From contig NZ_JAAILI010000040.1 of assembly GCF_012650175.1 (NCBI RefSeq), positions 46,874-110,873 of the forward strand: 64,000 nucleotides of DNA, read 5' to 3'. The notes under the pieces are model-generated. The model had not been told where the DNA came from, made no database searches, and saw only the letters and a list, made by a program, of their open reading frames with translations. Position 1 is the stretch's first letter. Each line of letters opens with the position of its first letter. The stretch is from Sphingomonas sp. S2M10 (lineage in GTDB: Bacteria > Pseudomonadota > Alphaproteobacteria > Sphingomonadales > Sphingomonadaceae). Below, piece by piece: positions 26,667 through 35,154 of this stretch. The position numbers and the translations under genes were made by a program.

Positions 26667-27130
26667 GCGGTGCGATAGCCGGGCAGGGTGGCGAGCGGGA
26701 TGCGCGAACGCATGAAGGTGCCGGTGCCCCGCGCGGCTTCCTCACCATTGGCGTCGATCAGTCGCGCTTCCGCGACAAACACGCGGCGCTGACCGCTCAC
26801 CCAGCGGCCTTCCGCGATCACCGGTCCCTGGGGCAGCGGCCTGGTGAGCAGCAGGTTGAAGGCGGTAGTCAGCAGGAAGCGATCGGTGACCAGGCTGTTC
26901 GCCGCATAGAAGGCGGCGTCGTCCAGCATCTTGAAGTAGCTGGTGCCGTGCGTGGCCCCGGCGGCGTGAAAATAGCGCGGATCCACCTCAAAGCGGATGC
27001 GCGCGAACCCCGCCTCCGGGATCTCCAGCACCGAGGGAAAAAGCTGATTGATCGGTGCCGCGGCGTATAGCGACTCGAGGGACCGATAATGCGCCTCGGC
27101 CCCGGTCGGGGCCGGGCTAGGCGGCGTCAC
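26663..27130 (-). CDS. PaaI-type hotdog thioesterase
   Basis: This single hotdog domain has 155 residues: HAAGATHGTSYFKMLDDAAFYAAN matches the PaaI helix with its Gly-Asp-like catalytic region (His then Asp). LTTAFNLLLTRPLPQGPVIAEGRWV and VFVAEARLIDANGEEAARGTGTF match the strands. Probably hydrolyses an acyl-CoA, substrate unknown. It overlaps the ptsN end by 14 bp and the DUF1491 start by 4 bp. Confidence 0.85.
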   Translation of the reverse strand: MTPPSPAPTGAEAHYRSLESLYAAAPINQLFPSVLEIPEAGFARIRFEVDPRYFHAAGATHGTSYFKMLDDAAFYAANSLVTDRFLLTTAFNLLLTRPLPQGPVIAEGRWVSGQRRVFVAEARLIDANGEEAARGTGTFMRSRIPLATLPGYRTA

Positions 27131-27584
27131 GCGCCTCTACCCCGGTGAGGAGCACGTAGAGCGCATCCTTCGAGCCCGCACCGCGCAGCTTCTCCGCGAA
27201 GGGGCGCTCGCGCAGCCGGCGTGATACCGAAGCGAGCGCCTTGAGATGCTCGGCCCCGGCGTTGGTCGGGGACAGCAGCATGAACATCAGGTCCACCGGC
27301 AACTCGTCGACCGCGCCGAAGTCGATCGGCTGTTCCAGCCGTGCGAACACGCCGCACACGCGCGGCAGATCGTCCAGCCGCGCATGGGGAATGGCGATGC
27401 CGCCGCCGAAGCCCGTCGAGCCCAGCCGCTCGCGTTCGGCCAGTCGCTCGGCCACCAGCTTGGCGTCGACGCCGTAGGTCGCCGCGGCAGCGGCACCAAG
27501 CTGCTGGAACAACGCCTTCTTGTTGCCCGCCGTCACGCCGGCGAGCACCGCCTCCGGCACGAGCAAATCGCTCAAATCAGTCAT
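27117..27584 (-). CDS. ptsN: PTS IIA-Ntr regulatory protein PtsN
   Basis: The 155-residue EIIA-fructose-like regulator carries the phosphorylatable His in GGGIAIPHARLDDL and the family motifs LAERERLGSTGFG and DLMFMLLSPTNAGAEHLKAL. In the nitrogen PTS it receives phosphate from NPr and adjusts potassium and nitrogen metabolism. The ATG at 27584 suits the MTDLSDLL start. It lies directly after hpf, the widespread hpf-ptsN pairing, though rpoN is not adjacent as it is in many proteobacteria. Confidence 0.94.
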   Translation of the reverse strand: MTDLSDLLVPEAVLAGVTAGNKKALFQQLGAAAAATYGVDAKLVAERLAERERLGSTGFGGGIAIPHARLDDLPRVCGVFARLEQPIDFGAVDELPVDLMFMLLSPTNAGAEHLKALASVSRRLRERPFAEKLRGAGSKDALYVLLTGVEARDAA

Positions 27585-27609
27585 TACTCGTTCCAAAGAA
27601 GCGGCTGCC

Positions 27610-27625
27610 CGCCGGCAAACCGGCG
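27610..27625. other. Small hairpin between hpf and ptsN
   Basis: CGCCGG and CCGGCG around CAAA lie between the hpf stop and the ptsN start, without a T tract. It may partly uncouple the two genes. Confidence 0.35.
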
Positions 27626-27627
27626 CC

Positions 27628-28227
27628 TTACGCCGGTGCGCGGTTGGGCTCAACCCAGCCGATCGTCCCGTCGCCGCGGCGATAGACCATATTATAGGCG
27701 CCCGTGCCGCTGTTGCGGAACAGAAGCGCGTTGGTATTGCGCAAGTCGAGCATCATTACTGCGTCCGAAACGGTGGCGTCGGGGACGTCGACACGAGTCT
27801 CCGCGATCACCAGCGGCGCGTCGGCGACTTCCTCTTCCTCACGCGTTTCCTGGAACAAGGTATAGCCGGCATTGTCGAAGCCATTGTCGTAGGCGCCGCC
27901 TTCGGCCAGCGCGATCACCTCGGTCGGGCGTCGGTCCTTGAGGCGTCGGACATAGCGCCGCAGCTGCTTGTCGATACGGTCCGCCGCGCCGTCGAACGCG
28001 CCATGCGCTTCCATGCCGCTGTTGGTCGCCTTGAGCACCAGGCCCTGCGTCACGTGCATCACGATGTCGCAGGTAAAGCCGTTGTCGTGCGGGCCCTTGC
28101 CGAAGGTGATCTGCGAGGAGATGGCGCGGGAGAAATATTTGTCGGCGATACCCTGGACCCGATCCGTCACCTGCGTCTTGAGCGCTGCGCCCGTATCGAC
28201 CTGATGCCCCGAGATCCGGATATCCAT
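27628..28227 (-). CDS. hpf: Long-form ribosome hibernation factor HPF
   Basis: The 199 residues are of the long HPF type. An N-terminal S30AE domain (MDIRISGHQVDTGAALKTQV, about 1-100) is followed by a C-terminal dimerisation domain (MMLDLRNTNALLFRNSGTGA to IGWVEP, about 140-195). Long HPF forms 100S ribosome dimers in stationary phase. The ATG at 28227 has GGAGG upstream. Followed by ptsN. Confidence 0.95.
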   Translation of the reverse strand: MDIRISGHQVDTGAALKTQVTDRVQGIADKYFSRAISSQITFGKGPHDNGFTCDIVMHVTQGLVLKATNSGMEAHGAFDGAADRIDKQLRRYVRRLKDRRPTEVIALAEGGAYDNGFDNAGYTLFQETREEEEVADAPLVIAETRVDVPDATVSDAVMMLDLRNTNALLFRNSGTGAYNMVYRRGDGTIGWVEPNRAPA

Positions 28228-28262
28228 AATGTACCTCCACTTCGCAATTAAGGACGAGCGAC

Positions 28263-28973
28263 CTAGGGGTGCGCCGGAACCGCGTCGATTGTGGGAACAC
28301 CCCATAGCGGCTCGTCCAGGGACTTCAGAAACGCTGCGTGCCGTTCAAGTTCCACCGCACTCGCGGTGAACCGCCGCGCCGGCCGGATATGTACCCGAGT
28401 CGGCGCCTCGGCGATGGTCTCCGGCATTACCGGCACCTCCTCGGCCAGGCCCAGCGTGATCTGGCGCCCGCCGGTGAGCTCGACATAGACCTGCGCCAGC
28501 AGCTGCGCGTCGAGCAACGCGCCGTGCAGCGTCCGCGCGCTGAGATCGATGCCGTAGCGGCTGCACAGCGCGTCCAGCGTGTGCTTGGCGCCCGGATGGC
28601 GGGTGCGCGCGAGCACCAGCGTGTCGACCATCCGGCTGAGGTCGATGATCGGACGGCTGCAGCGGCCCAGCTCGCCGTTTAAGAAGCTGAAGTCGAACCC
28701 GGCATTGTGCGCGACCAGCGGCGCGTCGCCGATAAACGCCAGCAGATCCTCGACGACGTCCTCGAACAGCGGCTTGTCGGACAGGAAACGTTCGGACAGG
28801 CCGTGGACGTTGAACGCCTCCACCGGCATCGGCCGCTGCGGATTGATATAGGCGTGGAAATGGTTGCCGGTGGCAACCCGGTTCACCAGCTCGACACAGC
28901 CGATTTCGACGAGGCGATCCCCGCCTGAGAAACTGAGTCCCGTCGTTTCGGTGTCAAACACGATTTCCCGCAT
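28263..28973 (-). CDS. dnaQ: DNA polymerase III epsilon subunit (proofreading exonuclease)
   Basis: The 236-residue DEDDh exonuclease has ExoI VFDTETTGLSF (Asp7, Glu9), ExoII PLVAHNAGFDFSFL and ExoIII with TLHGALLDAQLLAQVYVEL, with His and Asp in place. The C-terminal tail would contact the polymerase subunit. The ATG at 28973 gives the usual MREIVFDTETTG start. coaE, aroE, maf and ppsR follow on the same strand upstream, the order found beside alphaproteobacterial origins. Confidence 0.96.
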   Translation of the reverse strand: MREIVFDTETTGLSFSGGDRLVEIGCVELVNRVATGNHFHAYINPQRPMPVEAFNVHGLSERFLSDKPLFEDVVEDLLAFIGDAPLVAHNAGFDFSFLNGELGRCSRPIIDLSRMVDTLVLARTRHPGAKHTLDALCSRYGIDLSARTLHGALLDAQLLAQVYVELTGGRQITLGLAEEVPVMPETIAEAPTRVHIRPARRFTASAVELERHAAFLKSLDEPLWGVPTIDAVPAHP

Positions 28974-28980
28974 GGAGCGC

Positions 28981-29586
28981 TTATCCACCCGCAGGCGGCG
29001 CGAGGCAAGCGATCACCTTGCGTACGCAATCTTCCGTAACCTGAAGGCCTTCGCCGGTAGGGATCACGAAATCGGCGCGGGCGCGCTTTTCGGCATCGGG
29101 CATCTGGCGCGCGAGGATGGCGTCCAAGCGGTCCGCGGTCATACCGGGGCGGGCAAGGACGCGTTCGCGCTGCACCTCGGGCGATGCGGAGACGACGGCG
29201 ATCTTGTCGACATGCCGCCAGCCGCCGGCCTCGAACAGCAATGGTACGTCAAGGACGACCAGCGGCGAGTCTGCATACGTGGCGAGGAACGACTCGCGCG
29301 CTTCCGCCACGGCGGGGTGCAGAATCGCTTCGAGTCGGGCGAAGGCGGTGGGGTCGGCCATCACCGCCTCGCGCAGCAGCGTGCGATTCACGCCGAGTTC
29401 GGTGGTCGTGTCCGGGAATTCGGCTTCGATCGCGGCCACCGCCGTCCCGTTCGGGCCCTGAAGCTGGTGGACGGTTGCGTCGGCATCGAACACCGGCACG
29501 CCGTCGGCGGCGAACATCGCCGCAACGGTCGACTTGCCCATGCCGATCGAGCCAGTGAGCCCGAGCACGATCGGCCGCTTGCTCAT
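28981..29586 (-). CDS. coaE: Dephospho-CoA kinase
   Basis: CoaE performs the last step of coenzyme A synthesis. The 201 residues have P-loop GLTGSIGMGKSTVAAMF, FDADATVHQL, LHPAVAEARESFL, VVLDVPLLFEAG and the RARADFVIPTGEG tail. The ATG at 29586 overlaps the aroE stop (ATGA). One feature of the locus: the last bases of the gene and the start region of dnaQ contain TTATCCACC, one mismatch from a DnaA box. Confidence 0.96.
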   Translation of the reverse strand: MSKRPIVLGLTGSIGMGKSTVAAMFAADGVPVFDADATVHQLQGPNGTAVAAIEAEFPDTTTELGVNRTLLREAVMADPTAFARLEAILHPAVAEARESFLATYADSPLVVLDVPLLFEAGGWRHVDKIAVVSASPEVQRERVLARPGMTADRLDAILARQMPDAEKRARADFVIPTGEGLQVTEDCVRKVIACLAPPAGG

Positions 29587-30392
29587 GCGGTGAGCAGCGC
29601 GCGCAGTTCCTCGTCGCGCTCGCGCGGGGGCTCGGCGCCGAAGAAGAGCTCGAAGGCGAGCGCGGCCTGGCCGACCAGCATCTCGAGCCCGTCGACCGTG
29701 TCCAGCTCGCGAGCCCGCGCCTGGGCGAGCAGCGGCGTCTCGAGCGGAGCGTATACGATATCGTACACCACCGCATGTTCGGGCAGCGGATCGAGATCCA
29801 GGTCGAGCGGCGGCTGACCGGCCATGCCGAGCGGGCTGGCGTTCACCAGCAGGTCGGCAGGCGGCAGCGTCGCGCCGATCGGCAGTGCATCGCCCTTCAC
29901 GCCGAAGCTGGAAAGCAAGGCAGCCCCCTTGAGCACGTTGCGGTTGAGGATCGTCACCCGGCCGATGCCTACGCGCGACAGCGCGAACAGCACCGCGCGG
30001 GCACCGCCGCCGGCGCCGACAACCACGGCATGGCGGCCTTCCAGCTCGAGCCCGGCAATCGGCGAGAAGAAGCCGCCGGCATCGGTGTTGGTGCCGATCA
30101 GCGCACCGTCCTCGCCGCGAATCACCGTGTTCATCGCGCCGATCGTGCCGCGCACACCGCCGGGATCGCCGACCAGGTCCATCACCGCCAGCTTGTGCGG
30201 AATGGTGACGTTGCAGCCGCGCCAATCGGCGTCGTCCTTCGCCTGGGCGAAATAAGTGGCGAGATCGTCGCCCAGCACTTGAGTTCGGCGATAATCGCCT
30301 TCGATCCCGAGCGCATCGAGCCAGAATTTATGGATGATCGGCGATTTGGAATGGGCGATCGGATCGCCGATCACCTCGGCATAGCAAGTCAC
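29583..30392 (-). CDS. aroE: Shikimate dehydrogenase
   Basis: AroE converts 3-dehydroshikimate to shikimate with NADPH. The 269 residues hold the substrate motif GDPIAHSKSPIIHKFWLDAL, the catalytic Lys in VTIPHKLAVMDL, the NADP site VVVGAGGGARAVLFAL and NASPLGM. The GTG at 30392 overlaps the maf stop as GTGA and precedes the conserved TCYAEVIG, so I prefer it. Further upstream frame is antisense noise. Confidence 0.95.
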   Translation of the reverse strand: MTCYAEVIGDPIAHSKSPIIHKFWLDALGIEGDYRRTQVLGDDLATYFAQAKDDADWRGCNVTIPHKLAVMDLVGDPGGVRGTIGAMNTVIRGEDGALIGTNTDAGGFFSPIAGLELEGRHAVVVGAGGGARAVLFALSRVGIGRVTILNRNVLKGAALLSSFGVKGDALPIGATLPPADLLVNASPLGMAGQPPLDLDLDPLPEHAVVYDIVYAPLETPLLAQARARELDTVDGLEMLVGQAALAFELFFGAEPPRERDEELRALLTA

Positions 30393-30988
30393 TTGGGCAT
30401 CACTCCCCGGGTGCGCAGATAGTCGAGGATCGGCAGCAACGGCATGCCGAGAATGGTGAAATGGCTGCCCTCGGTGCGGTGGAAGAGCTGCACGCCCGGA
30501 CCTTCGATCCGGAAGCAGCCGACGCAGCCGGCGATGGCGGGCCATTCCACATCGATATACGATTCGATGAAGGAGTCGCTCAGGGGGCGGACATGCAACC
30601 GCGCACGATCGACATGCCGCCACACCGGCCGTCCGCCCTCCGCGATCACCGCCGCGCTGAAGATATCGTGGGTCTTGCCCGACATGCGCTGGAGATGGTC
30701 GCGCGCTTGATCACGGCTTTCGGGCTTGTCGAGCAGGCTGCCGTCGTCGAGGGCGACGAGAGAATCGCCGCCCAGCACCAGCGCCTGCGGCGCCATGCGC
30801 GAGACCTTGAGCGCCTTCAGCTCGGCAAGCGCGTCGGCGAGGTCGCGAGGGCTGACGCCTTCCGCAAGCAGCGACTCCTTTGCGCTGGCTTCGTCCACCA
30901 GCGCCGGCAGCGCCTCGTGCGCCACGCCCGCTGCATCGAGCATTGCGCGGCGGGAGGCGCTCTGGGACGCAAGAACGAGCATGGGCAT
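30389..30988 (-). CDS. maf: Maf-like nucleotide pyrophosphatase
   Basis: The 199-residue Maf protein begins MPMLVLASQSASRRAMLDAA, with the family's LASQSxxR signature, then ALVLGGDSLVALDD and DKPESRDQARDHLQRMSGKTH. Maf proteins remove pyrophosphate from non-canonical or methylated NTPs and can inhibit septation when overproduced. The ATG at 30988 shares a base with the ppsR stop (TAATG); 30982 is an alternative. Confidence 0.94.
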   Translation of the reverse strand: MPMLVLASQSASRRAMLDAAGVAHEALPALVDEASAKESLLAEGVSPRDLADALAELKALKVSRMAPQALVLGGDSLVALDDGSLLDKPESRDQARDHLQRMSGKTHDIFSAAVIAEGGRPVWRHVDRARLHVRPLSDSFIESYIDVEWPAIAGCVGCFRIEGPGVQLFHRTEGSHFTILGMPLLPILDYLRTRGVMPK

Positions 30989-31803
30989 TATCGGCGTTCC
31001 ATCGCGCGGTCGTTGCAAAGCTGAATGATCGCGGCCGCGGTTTCCTCGATCGAGCGGCGGGTGACGTCGATCACCGGCCAGCCATTGTCGGCGAACATTC
31101 GCCTAGCGAAGGCGATCTCGCGCTGCACCGCTTCCTGGTCGACATAGTCTGTCTCCGGCGCCTGGTTAAGCGAGAGCAGCCGGTTACGGCGGATCTGCAC
31201 CAGCCGATCGGCGCTCGTCGTCAGCCCGACAATCAGCGGCCGCTGGAGCTGGAACAGCTTGGCCGGCGGCGGCGATTCGACCACGATCGGAATGTTCGAC
31301 ACCTTGTAGCCGCGATTGGCGAGATAGATCGAGGTCGGCGTCTTGGACGAGCGCGAGACCCCGGCAAGCAGGATGTCGCTTTCCTCCCAATCCTCCCAGC
31401 CGATGCCGTCATCATGGGCGATGGTGAACTGGATCGCGTCGACGCGGGCGAAATAGGCCGCGTCCAGCATGTGCTGGCGCCCCGGCCGCGCCTTGGCTTC
31501 CTGACCGAGCAGGTTGGACAGCGCATGGCTCACCTGGTCGAGCGGCGCGATCGCCGGCAGGCCCAGCGCGCGGCACCGCGTCTCGAGCATGCGACGGATG
31601 TCGCGATTGACCAGCGTATAGATCACCAGCCCCGGGTTCTGCGCAATCTCCTGCAGGATGCGCTCCAGATGCGCCTCGCTGCGCACCATCGGCCAGAAAT
31701 GCCGCCGCGGCTCGACATCGTCGAACTGCGCCAGCGCCGCCTTGGCGATGTTTTCCAGCGTCTCGCCGGTGGAATCCGAGAGCAGGTGCAGGTGCAGCCG
31801 CAT
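30988..31803 (-). CDS. ppsR: Pyruvate,water/phosphate dikinase regulatory protein (DUF299)
   Basis: The 271 residues form a bifunctional kinase/pyrophosphorylase of the PpsR/PDRP family, with MRLHLHLLSDSTGETLENIA, the P-loop-like GVSRSSKTPTSIYLANRGYK, and a C-terminal helical region. It controls PEP synthase or PPDK by phosphorylating a threonine. Starts are ATG 31803 or, eight codons earlier, 31827, which would overlap the DnaA box. It is the first gene left of the origin; the Caulobacter and Rickettsia counterparts hold the same place. Confidence 0.93.
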   Translation of the reverse strand: MRLHLHLLSDSTGETLENIAKAALAQFDDVEPRRHFWPMVRSEAHLERILQEIAQNPGLVIYTLVNRDIRRMLETRCRALGLPAIAPLDQVSHALSNLLGQEAKARPGRQHMLDAAYFARVDAIQFTIAHDDGIGWEDWEESDILLAGVSRSSKTPTSIYLANRGYKVSNIPIVVESPPPAKLFQLQRPLIVGLTTSADRLVQIRRNRLLSLNQAPETDYVDQEAVQREIAFARRMFADNGWPVIDVTRRSIEETAAAIIQLCNDRAMERR

Positions 31804-32105
31804 CAGGCTGGGGAGCGATCTGTGCATAACATGACGAACAAGCGGTAGCGTAACCGCGGCACCCGGCCAACCCGCCCGAGTCCGCGATTCACCGCGTGAT
31901 TCGTCCACAGCCGCATCCCCAACCTATGCTTTCCATGCACAGCCTGTGAGTCTTGTGGACAGATTTCCCGAATCCGGGCGTTCCCGTATGGCGACAGGAG
32001 TCAAATTGTTGGCAAGTGACTCACATCGCCATAAGCCCCGGCTTTCACCGGCCAACAGACTCCAACATCCTGAGAATCGAATCTTCTAGTAGTGGGATCC
32101 CGGCT
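31804..32105. other. Putative chromosomal replication origin (ppsR-hemE intergenic region)
   Basis: This gap lies between divergent ppsR and hemE, the position of Cori in Caulobacter and of the Rickettsia origin. It contains one exact DnaA box and several two-mismatch boxes (near 31901, 31932 and 31954). Gene direction flips here, leftward before and rightward after. parS sites and parAB follow 7-12 kb away. hemE may begin within the right part of this region. Assignment is by synteny and motifs, not by measurement. Confidence 0.75.
31821..31829 (-). promoter_or_regulatory. DnaA box
   Basis: The minus strand reads TTATGCACA, an exact match to TTATNCACA, 18 bp left of the ppsR start and inside the putative origin. 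Confidence 0.65.
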
Positions 32106-33137
32106 CTGACTCTTCGCGCTTCCAAGCCGCTGCTCGCGACCCTGCAAGGGACTCGCCAGCCCGTTCCGCCCGTCTGGCTCATGCGCCAGGCCGGTCGGTA
32201 CCTGCCCGAATATCGCGCGCTCCGTGCCGAGAAGGGCGGATTCCTCGCCCTCGCGATGGACTCCGAGTCCGCCGCGGAGATCACGCTGCAGCCGATCCGC
32301 CGCTTCGGCATGGACGGCGCGATCCTGTTTTCCGACATCCTGGTGGTGCCGATGGCGCTCGGCCAGCAGCTCTGGTTTGAGACCGGCGAAGGCCCCAGAC
32401 TCGCCCCGACGGTGACGGCGCGCGACGTGCTCGACGGCTTCGATGCCGATTCCAGCGTCCTGGAGCCCATCTACGGCACGATTCGACGGGTGAAGGCGTC
32501 CCTGGACCCCCAGACCACCTTTCTGGGCTTTGCGGGCTCTCCCTGGACCGTGGCGACGTACATGATCGCGGGTCAAGGCAGCCGCGAGCAGGCTGAGGCG
32601 CGCCGGCTCGCCTACCGCGATGAGGGCCTGATGCAGGCGCTGGTCGATCGCATCGCCGACCAGACCATCGCCTATCTGCGCGCCCAGGCCGAAGCGGGCG
32701 TCGAGGCGGTGCAGCTGTTCGACAGCTGGTCGGGCAGCCTCAGCCCCGCCCAGTTTGAACGCTGGGTGATCGCCCCCAACGCCCGGATCGCGGCCGCGGT
32801 TCGGGATTTGGTGCCCGTGATCGGATTCCCGAAAGGGGCAGGGGGCAAGCTCGCCGCCTATGCCCGCGAAACCGGAGTCGATGCGATCGGACTCGACGAA
32901 ACAGTCGATCCCGAATGGGCGAACGCGGTGCTGCCGGAAGGGCTGCCGGTGCAGGGCAATCTCGATCCGCTGGCGCTGATCACCGGCGGCGCGGTGCTCG
33001 ACAGCGCGATCGACCGGATCCTCGCGGCCTTCCCGGAGCGGCCGCATGTGTTCAACTTAGGGCATGGCATCCTGCCCGACACGCCGATCGCGCATGTCGA
33101 GCAGCTGCTGGCCCGCGTGCGGGGGATGGCAGCATGA
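32016..33137 (+). CDS. hemE: Uroporphyrinogen decarboxylase HemE
   Basis: HemE converts uroporphyrinogen III to coproporphyrinogen III in heme synthesis. Signatures are PPVWLMRQAGRYLPEYRALR, FSDILVVPMALGQ, GFAGSPWTVATYMIAG, QLFDSWSG, VIGFPKGAGG and FNLGHGILPDTP. The conserved part starts at about 32112. No ATG or GTG lies where homologues begin: the nearest usual initiators in frame are GTG 32016 and TTG 31953. A CTG at 32106 would give the expected (M)TLRASKPLL start. I give 32016 as a conservative choice. The stop overlaps hemJ (ATGA). Confidence 0.93.
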   Translation: MTHIAISPGFHRPTDSNILRIESSSSGIPALTLRASKPLLATLQGTRQPVPPVWLMRQAGRYLPEYRALRAEKGGFLALAMDSESAAEITLQPIRRFGMDGAILFSDILVVPMALGQQLWFETGEGPRLAPTVTARDVLDGFDADSSVLEPIYGTIRRVKASLDPQTTFLGFAGSPWTVATYMIAGQGSREQAEARRLAYRDEGLMQALVDRIADQTIAYLRAQAEAGVEAVQLFDSWSGSLSPAQFERWVIAPNARIAAAVRDLVPVIGFPKGAGGKLAAYARETGVDAIGLDETVDPEWANAVLPEGLPVQGNLDPLALITGGAVLDSAIDRILAAFPERPHVFNLGHGILPDTPIAHVEQLLARVRGMAA

Positions 33138-33586
33138 TCGGCTGGCTGGGCAGTGCCTATCTTTGGGTGAAGGCGTTCCACGTTATTTTCGTGGTGTTCT
33201 GGATGGCGGGGCTGTTCCTGTTCCCGCGCTACCTGATCCACCATCAGGAGGCGCTCGGCACGCCCGAGGCGGCGGCCTGGGCGAAGCGCGAGGCGATGCT
33301 CAAGCGGATGATCCTCACGCCCTCTATGGTGATCGTCTGGGCGTTCGGACTGGCGCTGTCGGCCAATATCGGGCTGTTCGACGGGCAGGCGGGGATCGGC
33401 TGGCTGCATGCCAAGCTGCTGCTCGTGGTGCTGCTCAGCGGCTATCATGGCTGGGCGGTGGGCTATGGGAAGAAGCTGGCGCGCGGGGAGGCGCCCATCG
33501 CCACCCGCACGCTGCGCTTCCTCAACGAAGTGCCGGCGCTGGCGCTTGTCTTCATCGTCATTCTCGCCGAGGTGAAGCCGTTCTGA
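33134..33586 (+). CDS. hemJ: Protoporphyrinogen oxidase HemJ
   Basis: The 150-residue four-helix membrane protein of the HemJ/UPF0093 group oxidises protoporphyrinogen IX in many alphaproteobacteria. The key residues are in YLWVKAFHVIFVVFWMAGLF (His) and WLHAKLLLVVLLSGYHGW (conserved Lys and His), with the LRFLNEVPALALVFIVILAEVKP end. It is coupled to hemE by a 4-bp overlap, consistent with a heme operon. Confidence 0.94.
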   Translation: MIGWLGSAYLWVKAFHVIFVVFWMAGLFLFPRYLIHHQEALGTPEAAAWAKREAMLKRMILTPSMVIVWAFGLALSANIGLFDGQAGIGWLHAKLLLVVLLSGYHGWAVGYGKKLARGEAPIATRTLRFLNEVPALALVFIVILAEVKPF

Positions 33587-33762
33587 GAATTACCGCGATT
33601 CGGCGGGGTAGATCTGCGCCGAATCGCAGTTGACTTGGGGCCACCCGCTACCTAATTTTGCAGGCGTGTACCGAACCCCGGTGCATCCTTCCTCCAAGCA
33701 TCGACTCCTGCGCGCACCCTTCGCCGATCGACGCTCTCCCCCTTAGAATTTCCGGACCTTCC

Positions 33763-35019
33763 ATGCATCTCAAGGACCTCAAGAAAACCGCCCCCGCCGA
33801 GCTGGTCACCATGGCCGAGGCACTGGGCGTCGAGAGCGCGTCGACGCTGCGCAAGCAGGACCTGCTCTTCGCCATCCTCAAGGCCCAGGCCGAACAGGGT
33901 GACCAGATCATGGGCGAAGGCACGATCGAAGTGCTGCCCGACGGCTTCGGCTTCCTGCGCTCGCCCGAGGCCAATTATCTCGCCGGCCCCGACGACATCT
34001 ATGTCAGCCCCAACCAGGTCCGAAAGTTCGGCCTGCGTACCGGCGACACGGTCGAGGGCGAGATCCGCGGGCCAAAGGACGGCGAACGCTATTTCGCCCT
34101 CACCAAGCTGGTGAAGGTCAATTTCGACGATCCCGATGCGGTGCGCCACCGCGTCAACTTCGACAACCTCACCCCGCTCTATCCCGAGCAGAAGCTCCGC
34201 CTCGACACGCTCGACCCGACGGTCAAGGACAAGTCGGCCCGCGTGATCGACATCGTCGCCCCGCAGGGCAAGGGCCAGCGCGCGCTGATCGTCGCCCCGC
34301 CGCGCGTCGGCAAGACGGTGCTGCTGCAGAACATCGCCAAGGCGATCACCGACAACCATCCGGAAGTCTTCCTGATCGTGCTGCTCATCGACGAGCGCCC
34401 GGAGGAAGTCACCGACATGCAGCGTTCGGTGAAGGGCGAAGTGATCAGCTCGACCTTCGACGAGCCCGCCACCCGCCACGTGCAGGTCGCCGAAATGGTC
34501 ATCGAAAAGGCCAAGCGCCTGGTCGAGCACAAGAAGGACGTGGTGATCCTGCTCGACTCGATCACCCGCCTCGGCCGCGCCTACAACACCGTGGTGCCGA
34601 GCTCGGGCAAGGTGCTGACCGGCGGTGTCGACGCCAACGCCCTGCAGCGCCCGAAGCGCTTCTTCGGTGCCGCGCGCAACATCGAGGAAGGCGGCTCGCT
34701 CTCGATCATCGCCACCGCGCTGATCGATACCGGCAGCCGCATGGACGAAGTGATCTTCGAAGAGTTCAAGGGCACCGGCAACTCGGAAATCGTCCTCGAC
34801 CGCAAGGTGGCGGACAAGCGCATCTTCCCGGCGCTCGACGTCGGCAAGTCGGGCACCCGCAAGGAAGAGCTGCTGGTCGAAAAGGCCAAGCTCACCAAGA
34901 TGTGGGTGCTGCGCCGCATCCTGATGCAGATGGGCACCGTCGATGCGATGGAATTCCTGCTCGACAAGATGAAGGATTCGAAGACCAACGAAGACTTCTT
35001 CGACAGCATGAACCAGTAA
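33763..35019 (+). CDS. rho: Transcription termination factor Rho
   Basis: The hexameric RNA helicase has 418 residues. It has an N-terminal Rho-N helix ([20 protein letters not shown]) and an OB-fold RNA site ([20 protein letters not shown]). The ATPase core has Walker [14 protein letters not shown], Walker [15 protein letters not shown], the Q-loop [17 protein letters not shown] and the R-loop [10 protein letters not shown]. The ATG at 33763 gives the usual N terminus. In many alphaproteobacteria rho lies next to mnmE and hemE near the origin, as here. Confidence 0.97.
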   Translation: MHLKDLKKTAPAELVTMAEALGVESASTLRKQDLLFAILKAQAEQGDQIMGEGTIEVLPDGFGFLRSPEANYLAGPDDIYVSPNQVRKFGLRTGDTVEGEIRGPKDGERYFALTKLVKVNFDDPDAVRHRVNFDNLTPLYPEQKLRLDTLDPTVKDKSARVIDIVAPQGKGQRALIVAPPRVGKTVLLQNIAKAITDNHPEVFLIVLLIDERPEEVTDMQRSVKGEVISSTFDEPATRHVQVAEMVIEKAKRLVEHKKDVVILLDSITRLGRAYNTVVPSSGKVLTGGVDANALQRPKRFFGAARNIEEGGSLSIIATALIDTGSRMDEVIFEEFKGTGNSEIVLDRKVADKRIFPALDVGKSGTRKEELLVEKAKLTKMWVLRRILMQMGTVDAMEFLLDKMKDSKTNEDFFDSMNQ

Positions 35020-35049
35020 CGCGAACGCTTCCCGTTCGTGGATTTGGCA

Positions 35050-35076
35050 AGGCCGGGCAGGGTGCCCGGCCTTTTT
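35050..35076 (+). terminator. Rho-independent terminator after rho
   Basis: A 10-bp stem (35050-35059 with 35063-35072), a 3-nt loop and a T tract end the rho transcript. Confidence 0.92.
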
Positions 35077-35154
35077 GCGTTCGGGTGCAGGGAACGTCTC
35101 GCGGCGGGCATGCGTAGGCGTTGCGTACGCCGATCAGAGCGCTAGGGTTTCCGC

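Noticed and set aside
28981..28989. TTATCCACC at the coaE/dnaQ junction as a second origin
   Set aside because: A single box with one mismatch and no supporting strand switch; not enough for an origin.
35077..35154. yybP-ykoY manganese riboswitch before the TerC-like gene
   Set aside because: The 78-bp gap is short and shows none of the expected paired loops.
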